Below, one piece after another: positions 26,501 to 38,478 of a DNA stretch of 64,000 bases. The translations under genes and the position numbers were made by a program. The notes under the pieces were generated by a model. The model saw only the letters and a program-made list of their open reading frames with translations, searched no databases and had not been told where the DNA came from. The number at the start of each line of letters is the position of its first letter. Position 1 is the first letter of the stretch. The DNA is from Tetrahymena elliotti 4EA (Eukaryota; Ciliophora; Oligohymenophorea; Hymenostomatida; Tetrahymenidae): assembly GCA_000231825.2 (NCBI GenBank), contig JH720326.1, forward strand, positions 634,156 through 698,155. The letters are read 5' to 3'.

Positions 26501-28755
26501 AAAAATTCACTATCTAAATGACAGTAAAGGATACTAAATTTTAGGTTCTAGAAGACCTTCCTAAAAGTTTGTCTTAGGCTGTCTACAAGCTGAATAAATA
26601 TTTCTTGGAAAGCAAAAATCTCAGAATAGAGAAAAATGCTTTATAAAACGGAATCATTTACAACCTAGGAAATTTCCCTATCGAAATGATTGGAGAACAT
26701 TTCATAAAATATATTGTTGAAGATAAAAATATTCTTTGTTTTACAACAAAAGGACTAAGACAACTATCTAAAATATTTGCCTATAATTTACCTTAAAATG
26801 AAATAGAGCCTTATCCATACAGAATTATTTTAAACTCTTACAACCTTAAATATTTTACCAATCACATCAAGGAAATATACATTTTAAACAACTCCTTCGA
26901 TAGTGATGTAGAATAACTCACTTATCCTTTCCTCAAAGAAGTCTATCAAAATTTCCACAATTCTGGCATCAACTAAATTCACCTCCAATACACTCTGTCT
27001 AACAGTTTCATGGAAAGTAAAATTAATATTTTTATTATATTAAACCTGTTTGAGATTTAATGTGTATTGATAGATAATAAATCTTGTAGATCTTGTTTTA
27101 TTTTTTAATTTTTTTGTTTTTTTTGTTGATAAAATAAAACAATATAGAAATTTCTTTTAAAGAAAAATTGTTGATAAAATAAAACAATATACAACCTAGA
27201 AATAATACAAAATTTACAAATCCTCTTTAAAATAATTTTATAATGAATAAATTAAAAAGGTATTATGCTTGAAGGTGGTGAGAAGTATTTGAACTAATTT
27301 ATTTCTTTATTACCTCCTAAGAGAATAGAATTTAATCAAAAGATAACTCTTCCATGCTGGAAATCAATATACTCAAAACTGTATCATTCATATGATCTTT
27401 AATATGTAAACATGAGTTATGATATAAACTCTGTATCTAATGTAGGGATAGCATTTGCTTGGAGAGAACACATTTACTATAATTATAAGCCAACTACTTA
27501 TGTTGGAAGAAAAGTTAAATAGTTGATTTACTACATTTTGTCTATTTTTGTGAATGAATCTGTAAAATATAAATACAAAAAGAGGATCCAAAAGTTGAAT
27601 GACAAACTGAAAAATAAGAATTCAATTCTTTACTTTTTGCTTATTTTGACTTTTATTTATTATTTAATTGCTATTGGAGCTCCTTTCTTAGTTACTTATA
27701 AAGATATAGATATAGAGAATCTTGCAGGAGGAAATAGTGACAAAGAAGTTTGTGAAACAGGTGTTAATGTTCTTGCTCTAATTATATATTTCTGTTTTGC
27801 CATTATCAGTGCCATAATTGAATTATATCTCTTCATTTATGTGTACAAGAAAGTGGGTAAGTTATTGCCTGAGCCAGTAGAAGTTAATGAAGAAGACAAA
27901 AAAAAGGTTTAATCTAAATTTGAATAGCTTGTTTTTAAAGTGAAACATTTTATGAAAGGGAAAAAAAAACTATTAATTGGTATTGCCTTAATTTAAAGTT
28001 AGGTAACTAAATATCATTTATATAATGAAGCTTGTTTTGTTATAGTTTGTTTTGCTTGTGGATATTACCCAATAGGTACTTTAATGGCATGTATTATTGG
28101 TGCTAATTTGCTAGTCAGTGCATTTAACTTTATAAAAATCATTAAACATATCAGGCATAAGAGCTCTCGTCTCTACACAACATCTTCCTTAAATAAATTT
28201 TATGAAATAACAACTCTTTTGGAATGTGCTGCTTTAAGTAGTCTTTTAGATTTTGTAGCACCATTTAATGTCTGGATTGTACCTAACAATTTTCTTACAA
28301 GATATTTACTTCCTAATTTAGCAGGAAAATCAATATCCAGTAAGATCTTTAAGTCTTGTATAAAATTCTTGTTTGAAGATACACCATAATTAGTATTATC
28401 ATTAATGTTTGTTATTTTAAGATCTGGAAATGAAGTAAATCAAAATGCTATTATTGCCATGATCATGAGTGCAGTCAGTTTAGTAGTTTCTACATATAAC
28501 TTCTTAAGTATAAGACCATCAACAATCTCTCAATTAGATTTTAACTAACTTGTAGAATAATAGAATGAAACATATATACAAAAAGCATATGATACTATTG
28601 CTATGGAAAGCAAGCAAATTGCAGAATGGCGTAACCATTATCTTGAAAACAAAGCAATCAGTATGGATATTATTCCTTAAGAAACAGCAGATGCAATTTC
28701 AATTCCATTATAAATAACATCCGAATATAAATTTTTGCAAAATAGGAATTATTGA
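20544..28755 (+). CDS. Giant LRR protein fused to a polytopic XK-like membrane domain
   Basis: Starts MSLFECCSSKSK with Cys pairs that could be acylated. After the first intron (from about 20682) the protein is built of ribonuclease-inhibitor-like LRRs (for example LNLSNNNEISEDGWDLIFSK, LDLSFCYLTNKKL, LDLSGNSKISSSGWLKLF) up to about 27.0 kb. Introns break the exons repeatedly: 21959-22205 and about 24567-24622 are phase-consistent, and 25.55-26.03 kb is another. A last intron ending at 27259 joins SFMES to IMLEGGEKYLN in frame. The C-terminal 490 residues carry at least four hydrophobic segments (for example SILYFLLILTFIYYLIAIG, GVNVLALIIYFCFAIISAII) and a FEDTPQLVLSLMF motif reminiscent of the EDxPQL signature of XK-related proteins. 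TGA is at 28753-28755. A membrane-anchored cytosolic LRR scaffold or receptor is inference. If the last junction is wrong, the membrane part (from ATG 27265) is a separate gene. Confidence 0.75.
21959..22205 (+). other. Intron with GC-rich inverted repeat inside the LRR gene
   Basis: GT at 21959 and AG at 22204-22205 restore LRYLK|HFDISK. Inside, a G-run (ATGGGGAGATGAGGGGGG) and a C-run (ATCCTCCCCTCTT) flank a perfect 7-bp inverted repeat AAGGTCC (22012-22018) / GGACCTT (22036-22042). The rest is A/T-rich. Confidence 0.6.
27123..27191 (+). repeat. Two direct copies of a 24-bp repeat in the last LRR-gene intron
   Basis: TTGTTGATAAAATAAAACAATATA-type copies lie at 27123-27146 and 27168-27191 with a 45-nt period. 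They sit within the predicted intron that precedes the membrane-domain exon. A recent local duplication is the simplest reading. Confidence 0.8.
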
Positions 28756-31398
28756 TAAATCTAATTCTAAAATTGTATTTATAAGTAATAGGAAAAATTG
28801 ACAAAACTTTTAAAATTAAAAATATACAAAAATCCTATTTTCCTAGAACATGAACTCTGAAGTTTCTTTGAAAAATTTTTTCACGGGACTTGAATACATT
28901 TTTGAAAAGACAAATAAAATAAGACCAGAATTTGTCTTATAACTATATTTAGAATATATTAAATTTATTTTTATAAAAATAAAAGAAGATGGATAGATTA
29001 ATAAACTATCTTTCAATATAAAAATCATATGTTTATATTTTCAATAAGTTTTATTTTCTATTTAAATTTTGTACATTTTAAATTCAAATAAATAATCTCA
29101 AACAATAATTTTTAGAAATGATTTTTATGATAATTATTTAATCAGGTTTGAAGATGATGAATAAAAAATTAGATAATTCAAATTAGATCTGCATTTGACT
29201 GCAGTTTAGATAAACTCTATAAAAAAATATAAATAATATATATGTAGGAATTACCTACTTACAAATAATTAATCATTGTATTTTTTAATAAAGTTTCAAT
29301 TAATGCAAAAATTATTGACTAGAAATTATTTTTGTCTAATTAGACAATTTTTGCTCATTCATTAAAAACAAAATATTTTGGATTACCCCCCCTCCTATGT
29401 GTAATAGCTTAATCTTTTTAAATGAAGGATAATCAGCCAGACCCCTCTTTTCCTCCCTTAAATCATTATATTTTGAGGTGAAATTGCTTGGAAACTGAAT
29501 TATTATAATAAAATATTCTTACGAATAAAAAATTAATGATAATCTTTTTAAGGAAAAATAATTTTATAGCTATTTTTTATGTTTAAAATTAGAATTCCAG
29601 TTATAAATTCTAAAAACACATTATAATTTTAATTCATTTAAAATTTAGTTAGGCTTTAGAAAAGTAATTCTTTTATTTTTTGAGAAACTTCATTTTATTT
29701 TGATTTGTATTTACAATCTGAATTATTTCTTTCTTCTTTCGTAAAACTGTAAACTTGAAATAAATGATTAAAATATCACGCTGTATTCTTTTAGAAAATA
29801 TTATGATTATTTACAAAATTTAAAGAATGAAAACTCCTAAATCTTATGAATTCTCATCAGTTATGATAAGATAAATTAAATATCTTTAATTTTTTGGTAA
29901 GTTATTAAATATTTTTTATTTAATTACCACCATAGTTTGCTATTAAATTTTATTATAAAATTAAATTAGCTTGTTTAACAGAAAAATATGATTGGGTATA
30001 TTTTGCTTAAGAATGAATATCTTGATTTTATCTTAATTTCCAATTCCTCTGATTTTTCATCAAATAATTGATTAATTATAAAAGAATAATGTTACTCTAA
30101 TTTTCAGAATAGATAAGTAATGTAAAGACTTTTTCAATTAATTTATTAAAAAAAGGAATGCTTTACTGCTGTTTATCAAATGAGTAAATTAAATAATCAA
30201 AATATATACACTGGTATTTGATAGAATTCATAAAAATTTGCTTTAACCTTTTAGATTTAATTACATTTATTCCTTTCAGATTATGATCAAAATAAAATTA
30301 TTGATTCTTCATTAATTTTGGTATAAAGCCTAGATTAAAACTGATTAAATCTGATTTGATGATAAGAAAAGAAAAGTTTAGATCATTTATATTCCTAAAT
30401 TATATTTTCCATGGCTCTTAATCAACACCCTAATTCATTTCCGATCCTATTTATTTAAGTCAATCTTTTATCATGCTAAAAAAATAAAAATAGGTTTGAA
30501 GAATAAAATTTATGAAATTTTGGTGTAATAAATAAGATATTTTTTTAAGAGCTGTTATAAGTAAATTAAATTGTGTTTAAATAATTAATCATTCAGCACT
30601 TAAACGATGCACTATAAAAATACACAATACGCTAAGTTTTCTATAATTTAAAAATCATTTTAAAATATATATGATGTTAATTATTTGAGATTACTTTTAG
30701 ATAATTGAAGCAAAAAGTAAGAGATAAAGGAGTATCTTAAAGATTAAATTATTTAAAAGTTGAAAATGAGTAACAATAACCAATAAAGAGACCAAATTAT
30801 ATTTTTTATTTTATTACAATTTTACAATATTGAGTCATAATAATAATTAATATTTGCGTAAATTATTCAAAAAATAATTAAGAAAACAAATCAATTTGTT
30901 TAGCCTTACAAATTTTGATAAGTAAATAGGTTAAAAAGGATCTCAGAAAATCCTCAATTTTTCTGGATAGAAATAATTTAATTGAAAAAAATACTATTAT
31001 CCTGTTAATAAGTAATACTCTCATTAGATATTTTAGTTCTAAACAATGTAAATAGCTTCTTTAGCTTCATCAAATTATTGTTTATTTCTTTTCCTTTATC
31101 AGTTAAATTTTTTAACATTTATTGAATATTAAACTATTCAAATCTCTTGTAAATCTAACTATGTTATATTCTTGTATTTTTTGAATAATTTCGAAAATAT
31201 TTACCTTTGGAGAAAAATTATCAAAAAAACTTAATAATAATCAGAACATCATTAATTATCATAGATCATTCAAAATAAATAGATATTATCAATTTTACAT
31301 ATTCTTTTTAATTTTCTAACTTTATTTTACTTTTTCTTGCTTTTTTTGTTACAGTTTTAAATGAAAGATAAATTTTTATAATTTTTTTGAAGATATTT
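28756..31398. other. 2.6-kb AT-rich intergenic region
   Basis: No gene is supported. Short patches of pyrimidine runs (for example ACCCCCCCTCC near 29387 and CCCCTCTTTTCCTCCC near 29440) stand out. An open frame near 28843-29028 on the minus strand has only low-complexity composition and no homologous pattern. Confidence 0.5.
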
Positions 31399-31492
31399 AT
31401 GTTGGGTCATTTCTTCTTTTTGATAGATAAATTAAATAATTAGAACAATTCAGTCAAAGAATTGGAATAAGAAATAATGCAAGCAGAAATCA
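31399..31492 (+). other. Possible 5' exon of the 32.1-kb gene
   Basis: An ATG at 31399 opens a 94-nt frame (MLGHFFFLIDKLNNQNNSVK... and an acidic helix ELEQEIMQAEI) ending at a strong GTAAGT donor at 31493. An acceptor AG at 31530 is followed by a Lys-rich stretch. No continuous spliced path from here to 32149 could be established, so this may be untranslated or spurious. Confidence 0.25.
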
Positions 31493-32148
31493 GTAAGTAA
31501 AACTTGTGAGATTACTTGTTTGATTATTAGGAGTAGAAAATTCATAGAAAAAGAAAAACTTAGGAAATGTGAAATAAGAGTTGAAAATATTTCCAATGAT
31601 TAATTAATTGAGTTTTTCTTTATTAAACAAAAGATATGGTAATAAATAGATATTTTAAATATATGAGTATGGCACCCCAAGTCGAAATTAGTTTTTAATT
31701 TACTTTTGAATTAGTGGAGTGAGTGCATGAGAAATTAATTATTTTGCATCAATTTCTTAGTCTTTAAAGCAATTGTAGTATCTAATTTTTAATAAAACTA
31801 TCTTACATGCCTACACTTATCTTAAATAGTGGTGAATTAATTAAAGCAATTCTTCTTAATTTAATTATTTTCATAGAAAAATAACAATAATCCTATTAAA
31901 AACACTGTAAAAAAGTAAACAGAATAGCTAATTGTTGATTGTTATTTTGGTAAAAAACCTTCTTTACATTTTGCTAATTTTATCAGTTCTTAGAAGTTCT
32001 TGAGCGCCTTCTTGTTTGATTTATAAACTTGTATTTACTTTTCAAAGTAATCAATACTCATTGAAAAATCCCCTCATTGTTAGATTAAATTTTAGCTTTA
32101 ACTTTGAATAAAAAAACATCAAATTTGGCTTTAAAACAAATAATTGAA

Positions 32149-33321
32149 ATGAGCAGTGAATCAGAACAAGATTTTGGTTTATTTGAAATGGAAATGCAGC
32201 CTTTTGAACCTCCATCACAAGGGTTTTTTGGCGAATTAGAGAATTTAGCTTTGGAGGAAAGGCGAAGATAGCAATAAGAAGATATTATCAACGAAGAGAA
32301 AAGAAAAGCAAGTATTTTAGTTAACAAACCTTTGATTGCAGTACCAAGAAATTAAATTGAATGTGAAACTACATTCTTTTTGTATGGTGAAATATTTGTA
32401 TCAGCTAATTATTAGGATGATCTTTAGTGTATCAATGAAAGATCTCGCTTGAATTAATTTTGTAAACCTGTTTTGCGTTAAGAATATAAAAAGAAATTAA
32501 AGCTTGTTGAGCAGTAGTTAGGAACAAGCATGGTAGGTCTAAATAATTATGATGGAGTTGTCAATTTACTTCTATCAAAAGGCGATAGACTGCTTTATGA
32601 AGTTGTTTATTGGCTAGAATAGTAAAATAAATAATTTAATCAATACAGATAAAATCTGTAAACAATATCTAGTGAGTAAATTTAATAAGGGAAATACGAA
32701 GAATATATATAATATTGCAACAAAAGATTTGAGAATAGTCTTGAAATTTGCTACAACTTTTTAGAGAAGATTGGTCCATGTTGCTACTATGACTTTAAAA
32801 TTGGTAGAATTAACTATGAAACTCGTAATTTTGAGATCATTAATTCTGGAGTGAGTGAATCTTTTCTTGCTCTTCTTGGAACAACTGTAGAAGGGTTTAG
32901 CTAGATTACGTAGAGAAGAGGGAGAACAATTCTATTCACAGCTAAATCAAGAATAGATATTCTTATAGCAGAGTTGAAAGCCATGGCTGTAGAAGGATGC
33001 TCATGTCCTTAGCCAGTTGATATAGAAATTCTAAGCTTTGATGGCTTCAAAATACCCTGCAAAGCAGTTTATAAACACATCCATCCTAACCCTCATTTGC
33101 ACATTTTAAAATACGATGAAGTCCTAATCTTAAGAGAATATGTAGTTCCAGAAAATATCATCAATCAAATTATGTATATTAGAAGCAAAAGAAACAAACA
33201 TCCTGAATAAATCTTATATGAAGATTATACTGATTTAATTTCAGATGACTTCTAATATTCTGTAGAAAGCCAACTCTTCCTTGAAAAATACTATCCCCAC
33301 TTAGCCAAAAGATATAATTGA
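32149..33321 (+). CDS. Uncharacterised 390-aa protein, possible PAS-like C-terminal half
   Basis: One uninterrupted frame from ATG 32149 to TGA 33319-33321; an in-frame TGA near 32060 with no ATG between supports this start unless there are upstream exons. The N-terminus is acidic (MSSESEQDFGLFEMEMQPFE) and is followed by a Glu/Arg/Gln helix (LALEERRRQQQEDIINEEKR). The rest is a well-mixed globular sequence. The segment around residues 205-330 (FKIGRINYETRNFEIINSGV ... GTTVEGFSQI) has alternating strands and a GRINYETRNF element that could be PAS-like, but I cannot assign it. Cys are scattered (GPCCYYD, EGCSCPQP). Conserved-looking composition argues for a real gene; function is unknown. Confidence 0.7.
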
Positions 33322-34855
33322 AAAAAAAATGCAAAATATGAAAAACATTTTTAATTCTAAACTAAGCCACCTCAGTTGGCAGCTAATTTTATAATAATTT
33401 AAATAAATTAACTTTAAAAAATAATAAAAATTCATAAATCAAACAAATCATTGATTTTTAAGTAATCTTGACAAAAAACTCAATGTAAGCTTCGGGCTTT
33501 TGTGAGGCCGCTAATTAAAATAATCCTATCTTTTTGAAAAAGTTAAAAGATAAGTTTTCTCTTTCTTAAAAATAAAAATTTTTATCTTACAATCAAATAC
33601 TTCTAAAAAATCAAGCAAGCACTACTTTCCATACAAAATACTCTAATTAAACCCAAACAAAAAATAAACCACTTGCATTTTTTATTACAACTAATTTATT
33701 CTCTACTAAATAAACAAACAAACAAACAAATATTACTCCATCTTCTAACAAAGAGAAAACAATAAATAAAATAATAACTAGTTTCAAAAAAATTACTCTG
33801 CCTTAAATCTATATATAACATTTATAGTTTGTATAAACTCATTTTACATTATCTTTCCAATCAAAATACCTTACTAACCTTACTCAATTATTGTTTTTTT
33901 ATTTTAAAACTCATATTTTTATAAGCAAAAAAATTAATAAAATTGAATTGCCTTCAGCCAATAAATAAGCAAACTCGAATTTCACCTAAATGAGATCTTA
34001 GTTATCTTCATTCAAATATAAATTAATTTAAGTTACTTTAGTAATTGCTTTATAATATATCAGCAACGAATTAAAAAAAGTAATTAAATTGTACTTAGCA
34101 AATATATCATTTGATTAATTAATTAATTTTCTTTTTCTTTTTTAAAAGTACTTTTTCAGAAATTTCGTTTGCTGCTTAACTTAATTTATCAAAGAATTAA
34201 ATCAATAAGCATTTTAATCAGAAAAATGTTTAATTACTCACAATTTGTTTTTTATCTTTTATTATCTTAAACGAATGAAATAAAATTTTACATGAAAGTA
34301 TCAAAATTGGTAAACAATAAAATAAATTTAAACATTTAAATTATTAATTTTAACAAATTATCAAATTAAATTGATAAAAATGAAAATCAATTTGTAATAT
34401 TTATTTATTGTTACTTATTTTGAGTTATTGGAAAAATATAATATTATTTTAAAAAATGCTTTAAATAGACATAATTCTTTAGGATTTGTTATGTCTAAGT
34501 GATTAAAAATCTATGAAAATAATAAGTTTATGTTTATATTTATTTTTTTATACAATAAGTTTTCAGGGATTTAATAGATTTATCAAGATATATGTCTAAA
34601 TCATAGATATGTTCAGAAATAATAATGATATTACCAATTTTATTAAATACTTTAAGCTTTAATAATAGAATCCATTATTTATGGCTATGTCATAAAATAT
34701 ATAGAAAAGAATATTATTTTGGAATAGTTTTATAAACTCACAGATCAACAGATCAGTAATTACTGTTTAGATACAAAAATTAATTGATTAGAAAGAAAAA
34801 AATCAAAAATAATAATTATTGATAAACAACTAGAATAATTAAAAGTTGATAAAAA
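33322..34855. other. Intergenic region with two GC-richer motifs
   Basis: Mostly A/T with (AAAC)n microsatellite near 33714-33731. Two short GC-richer motifs stand out: AGCCACCTCAGTTGGCAGCT near 33365 (imperfect inverted repeat) and GCTTCGGGCTTTTGTGAGGC near 33489. They may mark a non-coding RNA or a 3' processing structure. No gene is supported. Confidence 0.4.
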
Positions 34856-35636
34856 ATGACAAGATTTTTGAATTAATAAGACTTTTTTTGTTTTTAATGT
34901 AAAAAGCTTCCTGAAAGTGCTTACACATCTTAATGTTGTGGATGCGTTTTGCGTTAAAGATGTACTGACTAAACCTAAACCCTAGATAGTTCTGAAAACT
35001 GTCCAAGTTGTAATAATCCAGACTATGAATTTGAGAAGAATGTGTTTTTAAATAAATTGATTAATAAGTTTCCTACCTTTTGCAAATATGAATGCAGTCA
35101 TGTTTCATAAGTCTCTGATATGAAAAACCATTACAAAAGCTGTGATAAAAGAAACTATACTTGTGTCAAATGTAAATATGAAGGAAGAAAAGAAGAGTTT
35201 TTAAAACACATTACTAATACTCATTAAGATTAAGTGATAAATTAATTTGATTCATCTGAGGATAAATATACTGAGTAAATGGATCCTTTAGAAGTAATAA
35301 GAAATTCAAATAAAGATATTTGTCATTGGAAGAACTTCTAAGTTCTATTGTGGTAATAGTGCTTAACACAAATGCAAAAGTTGTGATGGATAATGTGGTC
35401 CTGATGATGACTGCAATTGTCCTCCTTGTATGGAACTAAATTTAAAGTATAGAAATTTAAAAGGTAGAAAACTTCTTGTTAATGCAGCAGGAAGAATAGC
35501 TTTGTTAAAGAATGGAACTTTTTATTGTGGAGTATTTGAAGAAGATTATGGTACTTGTGGTAAATAAAATTATTTATGTAGATATTGCACATCACTCACA
35601 TCTGATCTTTCTTATTACAAGCACTTGTTAGAATGA
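34856..35636 (+). pseudogene. RING/zinc-finger paralogue, frameshifted copy A
   Basis: Clear paralogue of the intact gene at 36591-37367, in the same orientation and with a similar leader (AATAATTAAAAGTTgATAA...). From ATG 34856 it reads MTRFLNQQDFFCFQCKKLPE, keeps most finger cysteines, and aligns through MDPLEVIRNSN. Around 35324-35336 it is 2 nt shorter than the paralogue, so the frame runs into TGA at 35384-35386. The second frame continues the homology (FYCGNSAQHKCKSCDGQCG ... YYKHLLE) to TGA 35634-35636. In the RING the CEKC pair of copy B is RQRC here, losing one zinc ligand. Two independent lesions suggest a decaying copy. A sequencing error could explain the frameshift but not the ligand loss. 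Confidence 0.8.
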
Positions 35637-36590
35637 TTTATTAAGTTTAAGAAAGCTAATTAATTCTTCATTGTATGATAAATCTTATTTTATGCGAAGT
35701 ATTTCTTTCAGTGAAACTATATCTTTAAATATAATTTTCTTTCCAAATCAAATAAATCTAGGTTAAGTAAGTTAATACAAAAAATAAAAAAATAAACATA
35801 TCAATCAAGTCAAAAATTCACCATCTGAATTCTTTCTTTTTAGTTAATAAAGTCTGTTTAAATTTAATTATTTCTATTGAAATACAATAAATATTTTTAT
35901 GGTTTGCTAATTTCTGAATATTTTTTTATATTTGAGCTCATATTTTTGTAAAAATGATGGGTTGAAGAGTTTGGTATGTTTCAGATTAGAAATTGAGTAG
36001 TTTTGAGGTTATAATATATCGTCATTTCTATGTGAGATTGTGCAACTTATTTTATTGAGGGTGGTGGACTTTAATAATTTTTTCCCTCACTCTCGTTCGA
36101 AGTAAAAATAATTGAGGAATGATAGTATATAAATATCACAAATTTTCTAGAAAATAAATATCACAAATTTTCTAGTATATAAATATCACAAATTTTCTAG
36201 TATATAAATATCACAAATTTTCTTCGAGGAAAGTTAACCTTTTTAAATTCTATGACTATAAACTAAATCTTTAAATTAAATTATTTTTATTATAAATTAA
36301 ATAAATAAAACTGAATGAATAAATAAAGAGAATTATGATGATAGAAAATGATCTAAAAAATATTTGATTCAGCTTCTGTTCAATAATTAATGTCAGATAG
36401 TGGTATTTTAGTCTATAAGATAGATAGATATATGGCTATATCATAAAACAAGATTAAAAAAACAGCAATTATGTTCATTTTAAATTCACAGATAATTGTT
36501 TCTATACAAAAATTTTTGATAAAAAAGAAAGAAAGAAAGAACAAAGCATAATATTAATAGATATTAGAATAATTAAAAGTTTATAACAAA
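35637..36590. other. Spacer of the tandem duplication, with repeats
   Basis: No gene. It contains a four-unit 25-bp tandem repeat (36124-36223). It also contains a leader region (GGCTATATCATAAAA, TCTATACAAAAATT...) matching the region upstream of copy A (34681-34790). The duplication unit therefore included the promoter. Confidence 0.55.
36124..36223 (+). repeat. 25-bp tandem repeat, four units
   Basis: Units of AGTATATAAATATCACAAATTTTCT start at 36124, 36149, 36174 and 36199. Units 1, 3 and 4 appear identical; unit 2 has AGAAAAT in place of AGTATAT. The array is intergenic, about 370 nt upstream of the RING gene start. Confidence 0.95.
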
Positions 36591-37367
36591 ATGTCAAGTT
36601 ATATTGATGAAGAAGATTTCATTTGCCTAATTTGCCAAGAGCTACCCTAAAATGCTCACACATCCAAATGCTGTGGATGTGTTTTGTGTGAAAAATGTAC
36701 TTATTTGGCATTAAACAACTCTCAAAAATGTCCTCATTGCAGAAATCAAATCCCAGAATTTGAAATTAATGTATTTTTAAATAAATTATTAAATAAATTC
36801 CCTGCAGATTGCAAATATGAATGCGGTTATACTTCTTAAGTCTCAGATATTAAAAGCCATGAAAAAGAATGTCCGAAAAGAAATTTTACTTGTGCTAAAT
36901 GTAAGTTTGAAGGAAAAAAAGATGAATTTTTAAACCATATTAATGATTCTCATTTAGATGATGTAATAAATTAATTTGATCTGTTTGAAGATTAAAATAA
37001 TTTACAAATGGATCCTTTGCAAACAATAAGAAATTCTAATGGAGATATTTGCCATATAGGAGAAACTTCTAAATTCTTTTGTGGTAAAGATGCAGGCCAT
37101 AAATGCTAATGCTGTGATGGATAATGCGGCCCTCATGATGGTTGTAATTGTGTTCCTTGTATGGAGCTTGACCTAAAGTATAGAAATTTAAAAGGTAGAA
37201 ATGTTCTTATTAATGCTGCAGGAAGAATAGCTCTTCTCAAAAATGAATCATTTTATTGCGGAACATTATACGAAGGTTATGGTACTTGTGGTAAATTAGG
37301 CTATAAATGCAGATATTGTTCTGCACTTACATAAGATCTTTCTTTCTATAAACAATTACTAGAATGA
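36591..37367 (+). CDS. RING-type zinc-finger protein, likely E3 ubiquitin ligase, copy B
   Basis: 258 aa in one exon. Residues about 10-52 form a variant RING: CLIC, then KCCGCVLCEKC, then CPHC. Cys replaces the usual His in the central position. Residues about 70-122 form a TRAF/SIAH-like pair: CKYECG...HEKEC and CAKCKFEG...HINDSH. The C-terminal part is again Cys-rich (CHIGE, KCQCCDGQCGPHDGCNCVPC, YCGT, CGKLGYKCRYC) and probably binds further zinc. RING plus TRAF-like fingers commonly act as E3 ligases; that role here is inference, and no substrate is suggested by the context. Copy A just upstream is a damaged duplicate. Start ATG 36591 follows an A-rich leader typical of the other genes; TGA is 37365-37367. 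Confidence 0.85.
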
Positions 37368-38478
37368 TTCTTTGTTTTCTCATTTCTTAAATAATTGATT
37401 AATTGATCATTATTAATTTTATTCTTATTTGTTAAATATAAAATTATTTTTTTAATCAAAGATTATGGTCAAATTATTTTCTAAACAAAAGTAAATTACA
37501 ATATTTAAAATTTAAAAAAATTTAAAAACATATTTCTGTAGTTTGTTCTCTTTGAAAATTAAAATTATAAGAATTCAATCTCATAATTACTTAATCTTTT
37601 CTTTACCCTTCACAAATAAATTACAAATTAACTGATTTCATAAAAAAGTAAAATTTTTTTATAGTTTATGTATTTTAAATTTGATATTATTGACCTATTC
37701 TTTTAATATTTACATAAAAATGATGCAATTTTTATTTCAACATCAAAATATTTAATTTATCTAAATTTGTATATTTAGGTTATATAAAAGTTTGTTAAAG
37801 TTTCTAAAAATTTATTTTTGATGAAGATACATAATTACCTGCTATACAAAAAAATATTGTCGTTGTTAATTTTCAAAGCTTAAGGTTAAAAATATTTTGT
37901 AAAAAATAAAATGGTTGAATTGAACATAATTTTTAGTTACTGTAAGCCATCATTAATTCTCACCAACCCCCTCCCCAAACACATAGAGGACTAAATGGTG
38001 AATAGTTAATTTATTTATAAATATTCAGGAAATATGGTGATAATTTATGCTGATGAGAATTTATGGTATTTAATTTTTACTTAGGAAAAATGAAAAGTTA
38101 TTAAAATAAAATAGTAATGTAAATAAAACACTTCAATAAATAAAATTGATATTCTTATTAAAATAACAGCTAAAGGTAAAAACCATTTTGAAACATTTTC
38201 AAAATTAGTAATATCATTTCACTTTTATGTTTTATATTTTGTAAATAAATAGACTGTTCGAATAGAAAATTAGAAAAATGAATATTTAATAGTGATATCA
38301 GAAAATAGAAGCTGATCTGATATGATATCTTTTCAAAGCAATTAATTTAAACATAAAAAGAAATCATTGAGTTGAAAATTTATTTATTATTAATTAAATT
38401 TACTAAGAAATTTGCTTAGAATTAATATTTAGTAGCAATAATTACTCTAAATAAATAATAAAAAGGTTACAAAAATAA
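37368..38478. other. Intergenic region
   Basis: AT-rich spacer, no gene seen. A C-run patch (CCAACCCCCTCCCCAAACAC near 37962) stands out. It resembles but is not a telomeric C4A2 array: only one CCCCAA unit is present. Confidence 0.5.

Noticed and set aside
36070..36100. tRNA T-loop-like GTTCGAA
   Set aside because: No acceptor stem, D-arm or anticodon arm can be drawn around it; no tRNA was recognised anywhere in the window.
36124..36223. CRISPR-like array
   Set aside because: Units are directly adjacent without unique spacers, and the genome is eukaryotic.
37962..37985. Telomeric C4A2 repeat
   Set aside because: Only one CCCCAA unit occurs and the neighbouring bases do not repeat.
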